DNA from: Rubrivivax gelatinosus
GTDB taxonomy: Bacteria; Pseudomonadota; Gammaproteobacteria; Burkholderiales; Burkholderiaceae_C
Length of the DNA: 64,000 nucleotides
Assembly (NCBI RefSeq): GCF_004340905.1
Contig: NZ_SLXD01000006.1
Location: 217,201-281,200, forward strand
Direction: 5' to 3'
Below, one piece after another: positions 39,410-50,551 of the stretch. Position 1 is the stretch's first letter. Each line of letters opens with the position of its first letter. Under the pieces are notes generated by a model. The model was not told where the DNA came from. It was given only the letters and a program-made list of their open reading frames with translations, and made no database searches. A program made the translations under genes and the position numbers.

Positions 39410-41277
39410 ATGTCCGACTTCCCGCGTGGCGCCGAGACGCCGCGCCCCACCGCCGAGCCTGCGTGCGCACGACGCGCGCGATGGCTGGCCGCGCTGCGCT
39501 GGCTGTCCGGGCCGGCGGCGGCTGCGGCCTGCGCGTACTGCGCGGTGCACTGGGCGGACCTGTTCGCGATGCACTGGCCGCGCCGGCACCTGTGGCTGTT
39601 CAGCGCACGAGACACGCTGGCCTGGGAGGTCGACCTGCTCAACGCCCTGTTCGGCCTGACCCTGTACGCGCTGGCCCGGCTGGTGTTCACGCCGCTGGCA
39701 TCGGCGCTGCTGGGCATCACGCTGCTGGGCACGGTGGCGATGGTCTCCGAGCGCAAGATGCTCGAACTGGACATGCCGCTGCTGCCCTGGGACCTGTGGT
39801 TCGTCGGCGACCTGGCCGACTTCGCGGCCTTCCTCGGCTGGTCGCTTGCGGCGGTGGCGGTGTTGGCGGCGTCGGCTGCCGCGGTCGTCCTCGTGCTCGG
39901 GTGGCGTTTCCGGCAGGCGATCTTCCGTCGCCGCCGGGGGATCGCGCGGTCGGCCGCCGCCGCCGCCGGCCTGGTCGGCGTCTGCGCCTGGGGGGTGGTG
40001 CTGCCGTCGACGCCCCGGGGCCTGTCCGGCCAGGTCCACAACATCACCTGGGACCAGGGCGCGAACTTCGCCAACTTCGGGCCGTACTACGCGTTCGCGG
40101 TCAACCTGCCGTTCATCGGCATCCCCGAGCCTGCCGCCGCAGACCTGGCCGCCGCGAAGGCGCTGGACGCCGCCGCCGTACCGCCGGCCCAGGCGGCCGG
40201 CGAGCGACCCGACATCGTGCTGGTGCTGTCGGAATCCTTCACCCGGCTGCCGGAGCAGCTCTTCGGCCGGCCGTTCGGCTGCCTCGCCACGGCGCCCGAG
40301 TCACGCCTGGTGTCGCCGGCCTGGGGGGGATTCACGGCCAACGTCGAGTTCGAACTGCTGACGGGCTACCCCTACGCGATGCTGCCGCCGGGCTCGGTGC
40401 CGTTCCAGATGTACCTGTCGCGCCCGGTCGCGTCGGCCCTGCCGCGGTTGCTGCGTGATCACGGCTGGCGTACCGAAGCCGTGCACACCTTCCACCGCGA
40501 CTTCTTCTCCCGCCCGCAGGCCTACGCCGCGCTCGGCATCGACGACTACGCCGGCCTCGAAGACATGCCGGGCGCGCCCCGGCGCGGCCAGTATGTCGAC
40601 GACCGCGTGCTCTTCGACCAGATCCTGAAGCGCCTGGACGCCCCCGGCGACGGCCCCCGCCTCGTGCACGCCGTCTCGATGATGGCGCACCTGCCCTACG
40701 ACTGGGACGGCCGCTTCCCGGTGGAGCCGGGCCTGGCCGAACGCCTGCCGGCCGGGCTGGAAGGCGACCGCCTGGCGCTGACCCAGTACGCGTCGATGAT
40801 CTACGACCACGAGCGAGCGTTCTGCGGCTTCCTGGAGCGGCTGAAGTCCCGGCCGCGGCGCAGCGTCGTGCTCTTCTACGGCGACCATTACCCGTCGTTC
40901 GGTTCGCTGGCGGTCTACGAGCGCCTGAACCGGGCGCTGCACGGCACCGATGCACCGCTGAACCTGGAGCGTGACTTCTCCAAGCCGCCGCTGGCCCTGT
41001 TCGACAGCCGCGCCGGCTTCGTGACGCTTCCGGCCGAGGTGGCGGCCTACAACGTCGGGGCCCTGGTGCTGCAGCAGGCCGGGCTGGCGGCGCCGGGGCA
41101 CTGGGCGATGCCACACAAGCGCGATCAGGTCACGCTGGTGCGGCGGCTCTACGTGGCGGCCAACCAGTCGAGCGGCACCCTGGGCGATGCGACCTTCGAC
41201 TCCGGCAGCCCCGAGCTGCGCACGCTGCGTGCACATGCCTGGAGCCATCTGTTCGGGCCGGCCGTTGCCGAAGGCGA

Positions 41278-41299
<22 letters not shown>
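39410..41299 (+). CDS. LTA synthase-like membrane sulfatase / phosphoglycerol transferase
   Basis: A 629-residue inner-membrane protein. Four to five hydrophobic helices fill residues about 30-200, then a periplasmic alkaline-phosphatase-superfamily domain (about 265-590). The nucleophile region is IVLVLSESFTRLPEQLFG (Thr as nucleophile), and VVLFYGDHYPSFG supplies metal ligands. Such proteins transfer phosphoglycerol or phosphoethanolamine to surface glycans or lipids. Canonical lipoteichoic acid is not made by Gram-negatives, so the acceptor is more likely a periplasmic glucan or lipopolysaccharide. ATG 39410 is chosen because the upstream frame is Arg/Pro-rich filler. It overlaps the convergent acyl-CoA synthetase by 22 bp. 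Confidence 0.82.
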
Positions 41300-42906
<1,607 letters not shown>

Positions 42907-43096
42907 TCCTGTCTCCTGGTCTTGTCCTGGCCCGGTGTCCGACGCGGCACGGGCGGCGCGACCCATTCTGTCCAAGGGCCCGGCCCTGCTGCATGCGGGG
43001 TGGCCCGCAGCGGTCGCTAAGGTGACTGGCGCCCGGAAGGGCGGCCCACCCGCCGGGGCGATGCGGCGGCGGGCGGCGGCGCGTATCAACGCGCCG

Positions 43097-44599
43097 ATGC
43101 CGACGCCCGCCCCCAACCCGCTGGAAAACGCGCTCGCCTGGTTCACCAGCGCGCCGGCACGCTGGCGCAGCGACGCCGAGGCGGTGGCCGAGTGGGTCTG
43201 GGTCGTGCTGCAGGGCGACTTCGCCGAGAACCCGACGACGGCGCAGACGATCACCGGCGGGCTGATCTCGATGATCCCGCTGGTCGACCAGTTGAGCGAT
43301 CTGCGCGACCTGGTGGCGAATGTGCGGGCGTTGCGGGAGGATGACCGCGATCCCTGGCGGTGGGTGGCGCTGGTATTGACGCTGCTGGGGCTGTTCCCGA
43401 CCCTGGGCAGCCTGGTGAAGACCGGGTTGAAGGTCGTGGTCGCCGAAGCGCGGCGGGAGGTCTATCGAGCCGCCAAGTGGGCCTACAAGGGCCGGAACTG
43501 GCTTGACGGCCAGAAGCTATGGAACGAGACGGCCGAGTCCGTCGATCGCGGTATCGGGCGGCTGGATGCCTTGCTGGCCAGCGCACAGATGCGCAAAGCC
43601 CTGACCGGGCTACGGATCGATGAGCCCTATCGTTATCTGTCGACCGAGATCCGTGCTTTAGCAGCTTCGCTCGATGCCAAGAGCCTACGTGCCGCCTATG
43701 ACCGCGGGCTCGAGGCGCTGGAATGGGTGCTTGGGAAGGTGCAACGGTGGGGCACGGCGGCGAGTGCCAGCGCTGCCGGCGAACTCCTGGCCTCGCTGCG
43801 CCGAGTCCGAGATCGCATGAACGACGGTCTTGCACAGGTCTTGGAGCCCCTGCGATATTGGCTCGCTTGCCTGGCGAGGCGGCTGGAGGTGCACGGGGAC
43901 ATGCAGTACCGGGCCATGGTCAATGCCCGGAATGGGCATAAGCTGATGCCGACAAGATTGCGGCGCGACATAGAGGTTGAATCGATTCGTTCCCGCAGGC
44001 CGCCGTGGGTTTATGAGTCTAGGCGCGCGCGCCATCCGTCACTAGCGCAGGCGCCGTCGGTGCCCGCTGGACACTTCGGGATTGGTGATGATGAGGCTTC
44101 GGTGGTGAAAGGGGCATTTCAGAGTTTCTCGGGAAAGGTCGTCGCGGACCGTCTCCCGCCCGGTACGCGTTTGGTGCGGGTCGTTGACCCGAGATCGCGT
44201 GATGACAGCCCATTTTGGATGTCTGAGAGAGATTTTTTGGCGCTGAAGAGTAAGGGTGAGTGGCGGGAGAAGTGCGCCGTTTGGGCGCACTGGAATGGCA
44301 ATGGCGAGTACACAGTGTACGTTGTGCCGCCGGGCGGTGGTCTCCCTGTTTGGCGAGGCGCTGCCGCGTCACAGCGACTGGAGATTTCTGGGAAGCCGGT
44401 CCTCAATGAATCTGGAGAGATGTTCTGGTTATCCGGCGGTGCACAACAGTTCGTAGTGAATCCGGCGGATCTCGATCCAGCATTCTTGGAGCGCAGAAAA
44501 AGGACCGGGTGGAGTTATGCAAACGAGAGCGTGGATGATCTATTGATGCCGGTGGGTGTGCCGGTTCTAAAGAATCAATGGGGAAATGAACAGATATGA
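43097..44599 (+). CDS. Putative polymorphic toxin / antibacterial effector
   Basis: A 500-residue protein. Residues about 8-110 (NPLENALAWFTSAPARWRSD, then LQGDFAENPTTAQTITGGLI and two hydrophobic stretches) match the pre-toxin region of Burkholderiales effectors delivered by type VI or contact-dependent systems. Residues about 130-290 are helical. The C-terminal ~170 residues (RLPPGTRLVRVVDPRSRDDS, FWMSERDFLALKSKGEW, LPVWRGAAASQ, WLSGGAQQFVV) look like a small toxin domain, perhaps of an NAD-using or ADP-ribosyltransferase-like fold; this is a guess. No PAAR or VgrG gene adjoins. Base composition falls from about 70% GC to near 50% across the C-terminal part, typical of exchanged toxin tips. 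Its stop overlaps the next start (ATGA). Confidence 0.6.
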   Translation: MPTPAPNPLENALAWFTSAPARWRSDAEAVAEWVWVVLQGDFAENPTTAQTITGGLISMIPLVDQLSDLRDLVANVRALREDDRDPWRWVALVLTLLGLFPTLGSLVKTGLKVVVAEARREVYRAAKWAYKGRNWLDGQKLWNETAESVDRGIGRLDALLASAQMRKALTGLRIDEPYRYLSTEIRALAASLDAKSLRAAYDRGLEALEWVLGKVQRWGTAASASAAGELLASLRRVRDRMNDGLAQVLEPLRYWLACLARRLEVHGDMQYRAMVNARNGHKLMPTRLRRDIEVESIRSRRPPWVYESRRARHPSLAQAPSVPAGHFGIGDDEASVVKGAFQSFSGKVVADRLPPGTRLVRVVDPRSRDDSPFWMSERDFLALKSKGEWREKCAVWAHWNGNGEYTVYVVPPGGGLPVWRGAAASQRLEISGKPVLNESGEMFWLSGGAQQFVVNPADLDPAFLERRKRTGWSYANESVDDLLMPVGVPVLKNQWGNEQI

Positions 44600-45522
44600 C
44601 AGTCTCTTTTGATCCGTCTGAGCCTTTTCTGCTGCAGCGCTATGTTTCCTTGAGCTATTTTGGTTTGATGCGCGATCATTTTGCGGATTGTGTTGGTGCT
44701 GCGGAAAATGCGCTCGATCAGGCTCTTATGAGTCTTCCGCGGGACTACCGGAGTCGCCCGATTAATGCGCAGCCGGACATTACGTGGGGTGCTGTTGTCA
44801 TTCCAAATATGGCAAGCGTTTTGGCGGGATTGAATGAGGCGTATATCCGTGTCTCGCACGGTCGCTTGGGTTTTCTTGCTTCTGCAGGTGGGCTATCGAC
44901 CGTTTTTGTTTCCATAATGCGAGACTACGACACTCGCTGGATGCCGGGTTTTTATCTGGAACAGTTCGAGCAAGGGCGGCGAGACTCTTGGCGCATAGCC
45001 AGCAACATCGATCGCTCTTGCCAGTGCATTTGGGCGCCCGGTGATCTCAGCTGGGACTACAACGAGGAAGCGCGCGGCCCCCTCGACGCTCCGCCGTCCT
45101 GGCCGGTCTATCGCCTCAATCCCCAAGTTCGCGTCAAGACCGACGACAAGATCCAGGTCAGCGGTGTTTATCTCCCCGCTGAAGCCGGCTGCGCCCAGTT
45201 CCTGATTGCGGGTCAGCAAGCGCTCGGCGCCTTGCCTCCCGACGACCCAGACGACCTGCGGACCACGGACGAACGCGCCATCCCCACCACCTGGACCCTC
45301 GTCGAAAAGATCGCCGACTCCGGCGGCGGCATCCCCGGCGCTTCCGACCCCTGGCTCGCCGGCATCCGCGAGCGCTGCATCGCCGGTGAACCCTGCCCGC
45401 GCACAGGCTGGTGGACTACACCCGCAGCACCGGCGCGGCGCCGCTTCGTGGCCGGAACGGTGATGCCCGAACTCGGCGGCGACTGGGGCACGACGGTCTG
45501 GCAGCTCGACCAGCCCGATTGA
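44596..45522 (+). CDS. Putative immunity protein for the upstream toxin
   Basis: A 308-residue protein with no signal peptide. It overlaps the toxin gene by four bases, the usual effector-immunity layout. Distinct blocks are RSCQCIWAPGDLSWDY (about 139-154) and a C-terminal GEPCPRTGWWTTPAA, RRFVAGTVMPELGGDWGTTVWQ region. This tail resembles the Imm71/Imm72-type immunity families as I recall them, and that match is not certain. The first ~450 bp have low GC (I count about 42% in 44641-44700), while the last ~450 bp return to about 70%, so the gene is compositionally mixed like its partner. Confidence 0.6.
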   Translation: MTVSFDPSEPFLLQRYVSLSYFGLMRDHFADCVGAAENALDQALMSLPRDYRSRPINAQPDITWGAVVIPNMASVLAGLNEAYIRVSHGRLGFLASAGGLSTVFVSIMRDYDTRWMPGFYLEQFEQGRRDSWRIASNIDRSCQCIWAPGDLSWDYNEEARGPLDAPPSWPVYRLNPQVRVKTDDKIQVSGVYLPAEAGCAQFLIAGQQALGALPPDDPDDLRTTDERAIPTTWTLVEKIADSGGGIPGASDPWLAGIRERCIAGEPCPRTGWWTTPAAPARRRFVAGTVMPELGGDWGTTVWQLDQPD

Positions 45523-45559
45523 GGCGCGAGCGGGGCGGGCCCGCCGCGGCGCGCGCGGT

Positions 45560-46444
45560 TCAGCGCTCGCTGCAGACGCCGCGGATCAGCGCGGCCAGCG
45601 TCGCGACCACCGGGTCCAGGCTCAGCGACTCGTCGCCGTAGACCAGGTACAGCGGCGTCTTGCGCAGCCGCTGCGTCGCCAGCGGCAGCCGGCGCAGCCG
45701 GCCGTCGTCGAGCAGCGGCTGGATGCGGTGCAGCGGCAGCCAGCCGTAGCCGACACCGCGCGCCACGGCCTCGATCGCCGCGTCGATGGTCGTGAACGAC
45801 CACAGCGACGCCGGGTGCGCCTTGATCAGCCGCTGCAGCTGCCGGTCGGCGATGACGACCAGCGGGTGCGCGTCCAGCTGCGCCGCGCTCAGCGGCGGTT
45901 CGACGGCGTGCAGCGCGTGCCCCGGCTCGGCGACGGCGATGAAGTCCACCGACAGCAGAAAGTCGCTGGCCGCCGGGTCGTCCGGGCGCTGGGTGATCAG
46001 GTACAGGTCGGCTTCGTGCGCCGCCAGCAGCGGCTCGCTCTCGGTGCGCAGCACCTCGGTGACGTGCAGCTTCACCGCCGGATGGCGCTGCTGGAAGCCG
46101 CGCAGCGCGGCGAACAGCAGCTCCTTCGGGAACACGCTGTCGACGATCAGCGTCAGCGCCGTTCGCTCGCCGGCCTGCAGGCCGCGCGCGCGCATCTCGA
46201 TCTCGCCGAAGTTCTTCAGCAGCGGCCGCACCTGCGCCAGCAGCGACTCGCCGGCGACGGTGAGCGCCGCCCGCCGGCCGCGCAGTTCGAGCAGCGTCAC
46301 GCCCAGGCGCTGCTGCAAGGCGGCGACGGCGTAGCTGACCGAGGACTGGCTGCGGTGCAGCTGCTCGGCGGCCTTGGCGTAGCTGCCGGTCTCGACGATG
46401 GCCTGCAGCACCGCCCATTGTTCGAGGGTCGTCGCGGGCAGCAT
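45560..46444 (-). CDS. LysR-family transcriptional regulator
   Basis: A 294-residue regulator with an N-terminal HTH (about 8-66: WAVLQAIVETGSYAKAAEQL then RSQSSVSYAVAALQQRLGV) and an effector-binding domain (about 90-290). It is divergent from the phenolic acid decarboxylase gene with 124 bp between, containing an inverted repeat. It is probably the activator of that gene in response to hydroxycinnamates, by analogy with position only. Confidence 0.86.
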   Translation of the reverse strand: MLPATTLEQWAVLQAIVETGSYAKAAEQLHRSQSSVSYAVAALQQRLGVTLLELRGRRAALTVAGESLLAQVRPLLKNFGEIEMRARGLQAGERTALTLIVDSVFPKELLFAALRGFQQRHPAVKLHVTEVLRTESEPLLAAHEADLYLITQRPDDPAASDFLLSVDFIAVAEPGHALHAVEPPLSAAQLDAHPLVVIADRQLQRLIKAHPASLWSFTTIDAAIEAVARGVGYGWLPLHRIQPLLDDGRLRRLPLATQRLRKTPLYLVYGDESLSLDPVVATLAALIRGVCSER

Positions 46445-46457
46445 GGTGCGAGCTTAA

Positions 46458-46487
46458 TCGATCTGAAAATCGAATCAGTCAGATCGA
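46458..46487. promoter_or_regulatory. Inverted repeat, candidate LysR operator for the decarboxylase gene
   Basis: Arms TCGATCTGA (46458-46466) and TCAGATCGA (46479-46487) are perfect 9-bp inverted repeats with a 12-bp spacer. They sit right by the LysR start and about 80 bp before the decarboxylase start, which suits LysR autoregulation plus activation. Confidence 0.6.
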
Positions 46488-46568
46488 GATATCGCGCTCA
46501 TCCATCGAATCTGCCGCCATAAGCTGGATCCACAGGCCGGAGCCCCGGCCATCCACCTGGAGCAACTC

Positions 46569-47075
46569 ATGGCCCGTTTCGACCCGCACGACCTGTCCCG
46601 CTTCGTCGGCAAGCACATCGTCTACACCTATGACAACGGCTGGAACTACGAGGTCTACGTCAAGAACGCGAAGACGATCGACTACCGCATCCACTCCGGC
46701 ATCGTCGGTGGCCGCTGGGTGAAGGACCAGCGCGTGTTCATCGCCCGCGTCGGCGAGAACGTCTGGAAGATCTCCTGGACCGAGCCCACCGGCACCGACG
46801 TCAGCCTGATCGCCAACCTCGACGACATGATCTACCACGGCACCATCTTCTTCCCGCGCTGGGTGATCCAGGACCCGAAGAAGACGGTCTGCTTCCAGAA
46901 CGATCACATCCCGCAGATGGTGGCCTACCGCGAAGCCGGCCCGGCCTACCCGACCGAGGTCATCGACGAGTTCGCGACCATCACCTTCGTGCGCGACTGC
47001 GGCCCCGACGACGAGACGGTGATCGACCGCGCCGCCAGCGAGCTGCCGGCCGGCTACCCCGCCAACCTGCGCTGA
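46569..47075 (+). CDS. padC: Phenolic acid decarboxylase
   Basis: A 168-residue cytoplasmic enzyme that removes CO2 from p-coumaric, ferulic or caffeic acid to give vinylphenols, relieving phenolic-acid stress. The sequence is clearly PadC-type: FVGKHIVYTYDNGWNYEVYV (with the conserved Tyr pair), DYRIHSGIVGGRWVKDQ, WTEPTGTDVSL and HGTIFFPRWV. No cofactor is needed in this lipocalin-like fold. Length equals the family norm. It diverges from a LysR gene and is the only gene here related to plant aromatics. Confidence 0.95.
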   Translation: MARFDPHDLSRFVGKHIVYTYDNGWNYEVYVKNAKTIDYRIHSGIVGGRWVKDQRVFIARVGENVWKISWTEPTGTDVSLIANLDDMIYHGTIFFPRWVIQDPKKTVCFQNDHIPQMVAYREAGPAYPTEVIDEFATITFVRDCGPDDETVIDRAASELPAGYPANLR

Positions 47076-47093
47076 GCGCCGCCGCGGCGCCCC

Positions 47094-48287
47094 TCAGTGG
47101 GCGCCGCCTTCGTACCAGCGCGCCAGCTGCGCACGTTCCTCGTCGCTGAGGCCGGTCGCGTTGTTCAGCGGCATCGCCTTCAGCACCACCGCCTGCTGGT
47201 AGATCGCTTGCGCGTGCTGGCGGATCAGCTCCGGTGTGTGCAGCGCGACGTTCTTCTGCTGCAGCTGCGCGTTGTGGCAGATCACGCAGCGCTGCTCGAC
47301 GACGGCCTGCACCTGCGCCAGCGTCACCGGCGCGGCGCTGGCCGCCTGCGGCGCACGCGGCGCCGGCGCCAGCCAGACGATCAAGGCGACGATCGACACG
47401 ACGCCGGCCGCGGCGTAGCCCCAGGGCGGCTGCACGCCGTTGAGCCTGGCCTTGTGCCGGGCAACGAAGAACTGGCGGATCGCCGCGCCGGCGGCCATCA
47501 AGACGATCAGCACCAGCCAGTTGTGCTCGCCCTGCGTCAACCAGCCGTAGTGGTTGGACAGCATCGCGATCAGCACCGGCAGCGTGAAGTAGGTGTTGTG
47601 CACGCTGCGCTGCTTGGCGCGCTGGCCGTGCACGGGGTCCACCGGCTGGCCGGCCTTCATCTGCGCGATCACGGTGCGCTGCCCCGGGATGATCCAGAAG
47701 AAGACGTTGGCGCTCATCGCCGTGGCCATCATCGCGCCGACCAGCAGGAAGGCCGCGCGCCCGGCGAACAGCTGGCAGGCCAGCCAGGCGGCGAAGACGA
47801 CGACGACGGCGATCGCCGCGCCGACCAGCCGGTCGCCGCCGACGCGCCGCCCCAGCGTGCGGCAGATGAGGTCGTAGACGATCCAGAACACCGCCAGGAA
47901 GGCCAGCGCCGCGGCCACCGCGGCGCCGGGCGCCCAGTCCAGCCGCGTGCGGTCGACGAGGAAGCTGCCGGCCTGGAACAGGTAGAGCACGGTGAACAGC
48001 CCGAAGCCGGTCAGCCAGGTGCTGTAGCTCTCCCAGTAGAACCAGTGCAGGTGCTCGGGCAGCGCCTTGGGCGCGACGAGGTACTTCTGCGGGTTGTAGA
48101 AGCCGCCGCCGTGCACCGCCCAGAGTTCGCCGTCGACACCCTTGCGCTTGAGCTCGGGGTCGCTCGGCGGCAGCAGGCTGCTGTCGAGGAAGACGAAGTA
48201 GAACGACGAGCCGATCCAGGCGATCGCCGTGATGACGTGGGCCCAGCGCAGCAGCAGGTTGGCCCAGTCGAGAAGATAGGTTTCCAT
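47094..48287 (-). CDS. puuD: Urate hydroxylase PuuD (membrane urate oxidase with cytochrome c domain)
   Basis: A 397-residue inner-membrane protein with around eight hydrophobic segments (about 10-310) and a C-terminal periplasmic cytochrome c domain whose heme motif is CVICH (about residue 336). It has the PuuD start LLLRWAHVITAIAWIGSSFY, WAVHGGGFYNPQKYLVAP and MSANVFFWIIPGQR. It oxidises urate to 5-hydroxyisourate and passes electrons toward the respiratory chain, replacing a soluble uricase. The next step enzyme, UraH, lies 155 bp upstream on the same strand. Confidence 0.93.
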   Translation of the reverse strand: METYLLDWANLLLRWAHVITAIAWIGSSFYFVFLDSSLLPPSDPELKRKGVDGELWAVHGGGFYNPQKYLVAPKALPEHLHWFYWESYSTWLTGFGLFTVLYLFQAGSFLVDRTRLDWAPGAAVAAALAFLAVFWIVYDLICRTLGRRVGGDRLVGAAIAVVVVFAAWLACQLFAGRAAFLLVGAMMATAMSANVFFWIIPGQRTVIAQMKAGQPVDPVHGQRAKQRSVHNTYFTLPVLIAMLSNHYGWLTQGEHNWLVLIVLMAAGAAIRQFFVARHKARLNGVQPPWGYAAAGVVSIVALIVWLAPAPRAPQAASAAPVTLAQVQAVVEQRCVICHNAQLQQKNVALHTPELIRQHAQAIYQQAVVLKAMPLNNATGLSDEERAQLARWYEGGAH

Positions 48288-48442
48288 GGCAGGAATCGTC
48301 GCGAAGCGAGGGGGCTCACCACGGCGGGCGCTCTGAGCCGGATCGTGTCGCGCCGAGGGCAGCCCGCAAGACCGGGCCGCCCGCCCACGGCGACTGCGGA
48401 AGACAGGTTAACGCGTCGGGTCTTGCAAGCCCCGTGCCCTGT

Positions 48443-48796
48443 TCACGAGCCGCGGTAGGTCGAGTGGCTCCACGGGCTGACGAGCAGCGGCACGTGGTAG
48501 TGGCCGGCGGCGTCGGCGATGCCGAAGTCGACGGTCACGGTGTCCAGGAACGGCGGCTCGGGCAGTTCGACGCCACGCGCCCGGAAGTAGGGCGCCACCT
48601 CGAACAGCAGGCGGTAGCGCCCGGCGGCCATCTCGTGCGCCGCCAGAAGCGGGCCGTCGGCGCGGCCGTCGGCATTGAGCGTCACGCGCTTCAGGGTCGT
48701 CGCCGCGTCGCCATGCAGGCGCTGCAGCGTCACCACCATGCCGGCCGCGGGACAACCGTGCGCGGTGTCGAGCACGTGGGTGCTGAGGTGTGCCAT
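48443..48796 (-). CDS. uraH: 5-hydroxyisourate hydrolase UraH
   Basis: A 117-residue transthyretin-like enzyme that converts 5-hydroxyisourate to OHCU. The N-terminal [17 protein letters not shown] (catalytic His), the middle FFE-like [12 protein letters not shown] and the C-terminal [19 protein letters not shown] with the family tetrapeptide YRGS are all present. Its promoter lies in the 61-bp gap to the GntR gene, over the palindrome AGTGTATACACT. Confidence 0.95.
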   Translation of the reverse strand: MAHLSTHVLDTAHGCPAAGMVVTLQRLHGDAATTLKRVTLNADGRADGPLLAAHEMAAGRYRLLFEVAPYFRARGVELPEPPFLDTVTVDFGIADAAGHYHVPLLVSPWSHSTYRGS

Positions 48797-48823
48797 GCGA
48801 GGTCCGATCGTGTTGTCGACCAA

Positions 48824-48835
48824 AGTGTATACACT
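48824..48835. promoter_or_regulatory. Perfect palindrome, probable GntR operator
   Basis: AGTGTATACACT is a perfect 12-bp palindrome halfway between uraH (start 48796) and the GntR gene (start 48858). FCD-type GntR regulators bind such short palindromes. Its core TGTATACA also occurs before the porin gene, with variants before guaD and the ABC transporter. Confidence 0.65.
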
Positions 48836-48857
48836 ATTGTTCACAGTCGCCAACACC

Positions 48858-49589
48858 ATGCCGCGCCGCCCCGCCGACCCCCTGCCGCTCGCGCCCGACG
48901 AGGCGCCCAAGCGTGCGCCCGGCGCCGGCGCGACGACGCAGCAGATCGTCGACACGATCACCACCGCCATCGTCGAACGCCGGCTGATGCCCGGCACCAA
49001 GCTCGCCGAGCAGGCGGTGGCCGATCTCTTCGGCGTCTCGCGCACGCTGGTGCGCGAGGCGCTCAACCGCCTGAGCCGCGACCGCCTGGTGACGCTGGAG
49101 CCCGCGCGTGGCGCCTTCGTCGCCCGCCCCAGCGTCGACGAAGCGCGCCAGGTCTTCGACGCCCGCCGCCTGCTGGAGACCGGCATGGTGCGCGAGCTCT
49201 GCGCGCGGGCCGAACCGGCCCACCTCGTGCGCCTGCGCGCCCACCTCGCCGCCGAGGCCGACGCCGTGCGCCGGCACGACGTCGCCGGCCGCACGCGGCT
49301 GCTGGCGCAGTTCCACGTCGTGCTCGCCGAGTGCCTGGGCAACACCGTGCTGGCCGAGCTGCTGGCCGACCTGCTGAGCCGCTGCTCGCTGATCGCGCTG
49401 ATGTACCAGTCGGCCGACGCCGCCGGCCACTCGCAGGACGAGCACGTGCTGATCGTCGACGCCATCGAGCGCCGCGACGCCGACGCCGCCACGCGCCTGA
49501 TGGCCGAGCACCTGGGCAACGTCGTCGGCAACCTGCAACGCCACCCGAGAGTCGGCGACCTCGCCGACCTGCTGAGACCCGCCGCATGA
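48858..49589 (+). CDS. GntR-family (FCD domain) regulator of purine degradation
   Basis: A 243-residue regulator. A winged helix (about 27-92: [38 protein letters not shown]) is followed by an all-helical FCD effector domain (about 100-230), with [11 protein letters not shown] and the His-containing [20 protein letters not shown] providing likely metal ligands. It is divergent from uraH and co-transcribed with puuE (ATGA overlap), so it most likely represses the urate/ureide genes and is relieved by a pathway intermediate. ATG 48858 is chosen; the longer frame would run over the operator. Confidence 0.9.
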   Translation: MPRRPADPLPLAPDEAPKRAPGAGATTQQIVDTITTAIVERRLMPGTKLAEQAVADLFGVSRTLVREALNRLSRDRLVTLEPARGAFVARPSVDEARQVFDARRLLETGMVRELCARAEPAHLVRLRAHLAAEADAVRRHDVAGRTRLLAQFHVVLAECLGNTVLAELLADLLSRCSLIALMYQSADAAGHSQDEHVLIVDAIERRDADAATRLMAEHLGNVVGNLQRHPRVGDLADLLRPAA

Positions 49590-50551
49590 GCACACCTTAC
49601 GCACGCGACCTGCGCGGCCACGGCCGCAACCCCCCGCACGCCCGCTGGCCGGGCGGCGCGCGCATCGCCGTCTCCTTCGTCCTGAACTACGAGGAAGGCG
49701 GCGAGAACAACCCGCTGCACGGCGACCCCGCGAGCGAGACCTTTCTGTCCGAGCTGATCAACGCCCAGCCCTTCCCGAACCGGCACATGACGATCGAGTC
49801 GATGTACGAGTACGGGTCGCGTGCCGGCGTCTGGCGCATCCTGCGCGAGTTCGAGCGCCGCGGGCTGCCGCTGACGATCTTCGGCGTCGCCGACGCGCTG
49901 GAGCGCTACCCCGAGATGGCCGAAGTCTTCATGGACCGCGGCGACGAGATCGCCAGCCACGGCCTGCGCTGGATCCACTACCAGGCGGTCGACGATGCGG
50001 TCGAGCGCGAGCACCTCGCGCTGGCGGTGCAGAAGATCCGCCGCCTGAGCAACGGCCAGTGGCCGCTGGGCTGGTACACCGGCCGCGACAGCCCGAACAC
50101 GCGCCGCCTCGTCGCCGACCACGGCGGCTTCGCCTACGACAGCGACTACTACGGCGACGACCTGCCGTTCTGGCTGAACGTGCGCAAGAGCGACGGCAGC
50201 CTGGCGCCGCAGCTCGTCGTGCCGTACTCGCTGGACACCAACGACATGCGCTGCGTGCAGGTGCAGGGCTTCAACACCGCCGAGCACTTCACCACCTACC
50301 TGCGCGACAGCTTCGACGCGCTGTATGCCGAAGGCGACCCGGCCGGCCTGGACCGGCCGAAGATGATGAGCGTCGGCATGCACTGTCGTGTGCTCGGCCG
50401 GCCGGCGCGCATCGCGGCGCTGCAGCGTTTCCTGGACCACATCGGCCGCCACGACGGCGTCTGGGTCTGCCGCCGCATCGACATCGCACGCCACTGGGCC
50501 GAACACCATCCGTTCGACGCGTCCACCGCCCACGTCTGGGACGGACGATGA
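49586..50551 (+). CDS. puuE: Allantoinase PuuE (polysaccharide-deacetylase family)
   Basis: A 321-residue metal-independent allantoinase that opens allantoin to allantoate. The family signature begins [20 protein letters not shown], then [14 protein letters not shown] (in place of the usual deacetylase Asp pair), [44 protein letters not shown] and [15 protein letters not shown] overlaps the GntR stop and its own stop overlaps the next gene (ATGA both times), so four genes here are coupled. Confidence 0.95.
   Translation: MSTPYARDLRGHGRNPPHARWPGGARIAVSFVLNYEEGGENNPLHGDPASETFLSELINAQPFPNRHMTIESMYEYGSRAGVWRILREFERRGLPLTIFGVADALERYPEMAEVFMDRGDEIASHGLRWIHYQAVDDAVEREHLALAVQKIRRLSNGQWPLGWYTGRDSPNTRRLVADHGGFAYDSDYYGDDLPFWLNVRKSDGSLAPQLVVPYSLDTNDMRCVQVQGFNTAEHFTTYLRDSFDALYAEGDPAGLDRPKMMSVGMHCRVLGRPARIAALQRFLDHIGRHDGVWVCRRIDIARHWAEHHPFDASTAHVWDGR

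Noticed and set aside
48443..50533. UraH frame extended upstream opposite the GntR gene and puuE
   Set aside because: UraH is a 117-residue enzyme starting at ATG 48796; the extension crosses the operator and is antisense to real genes.
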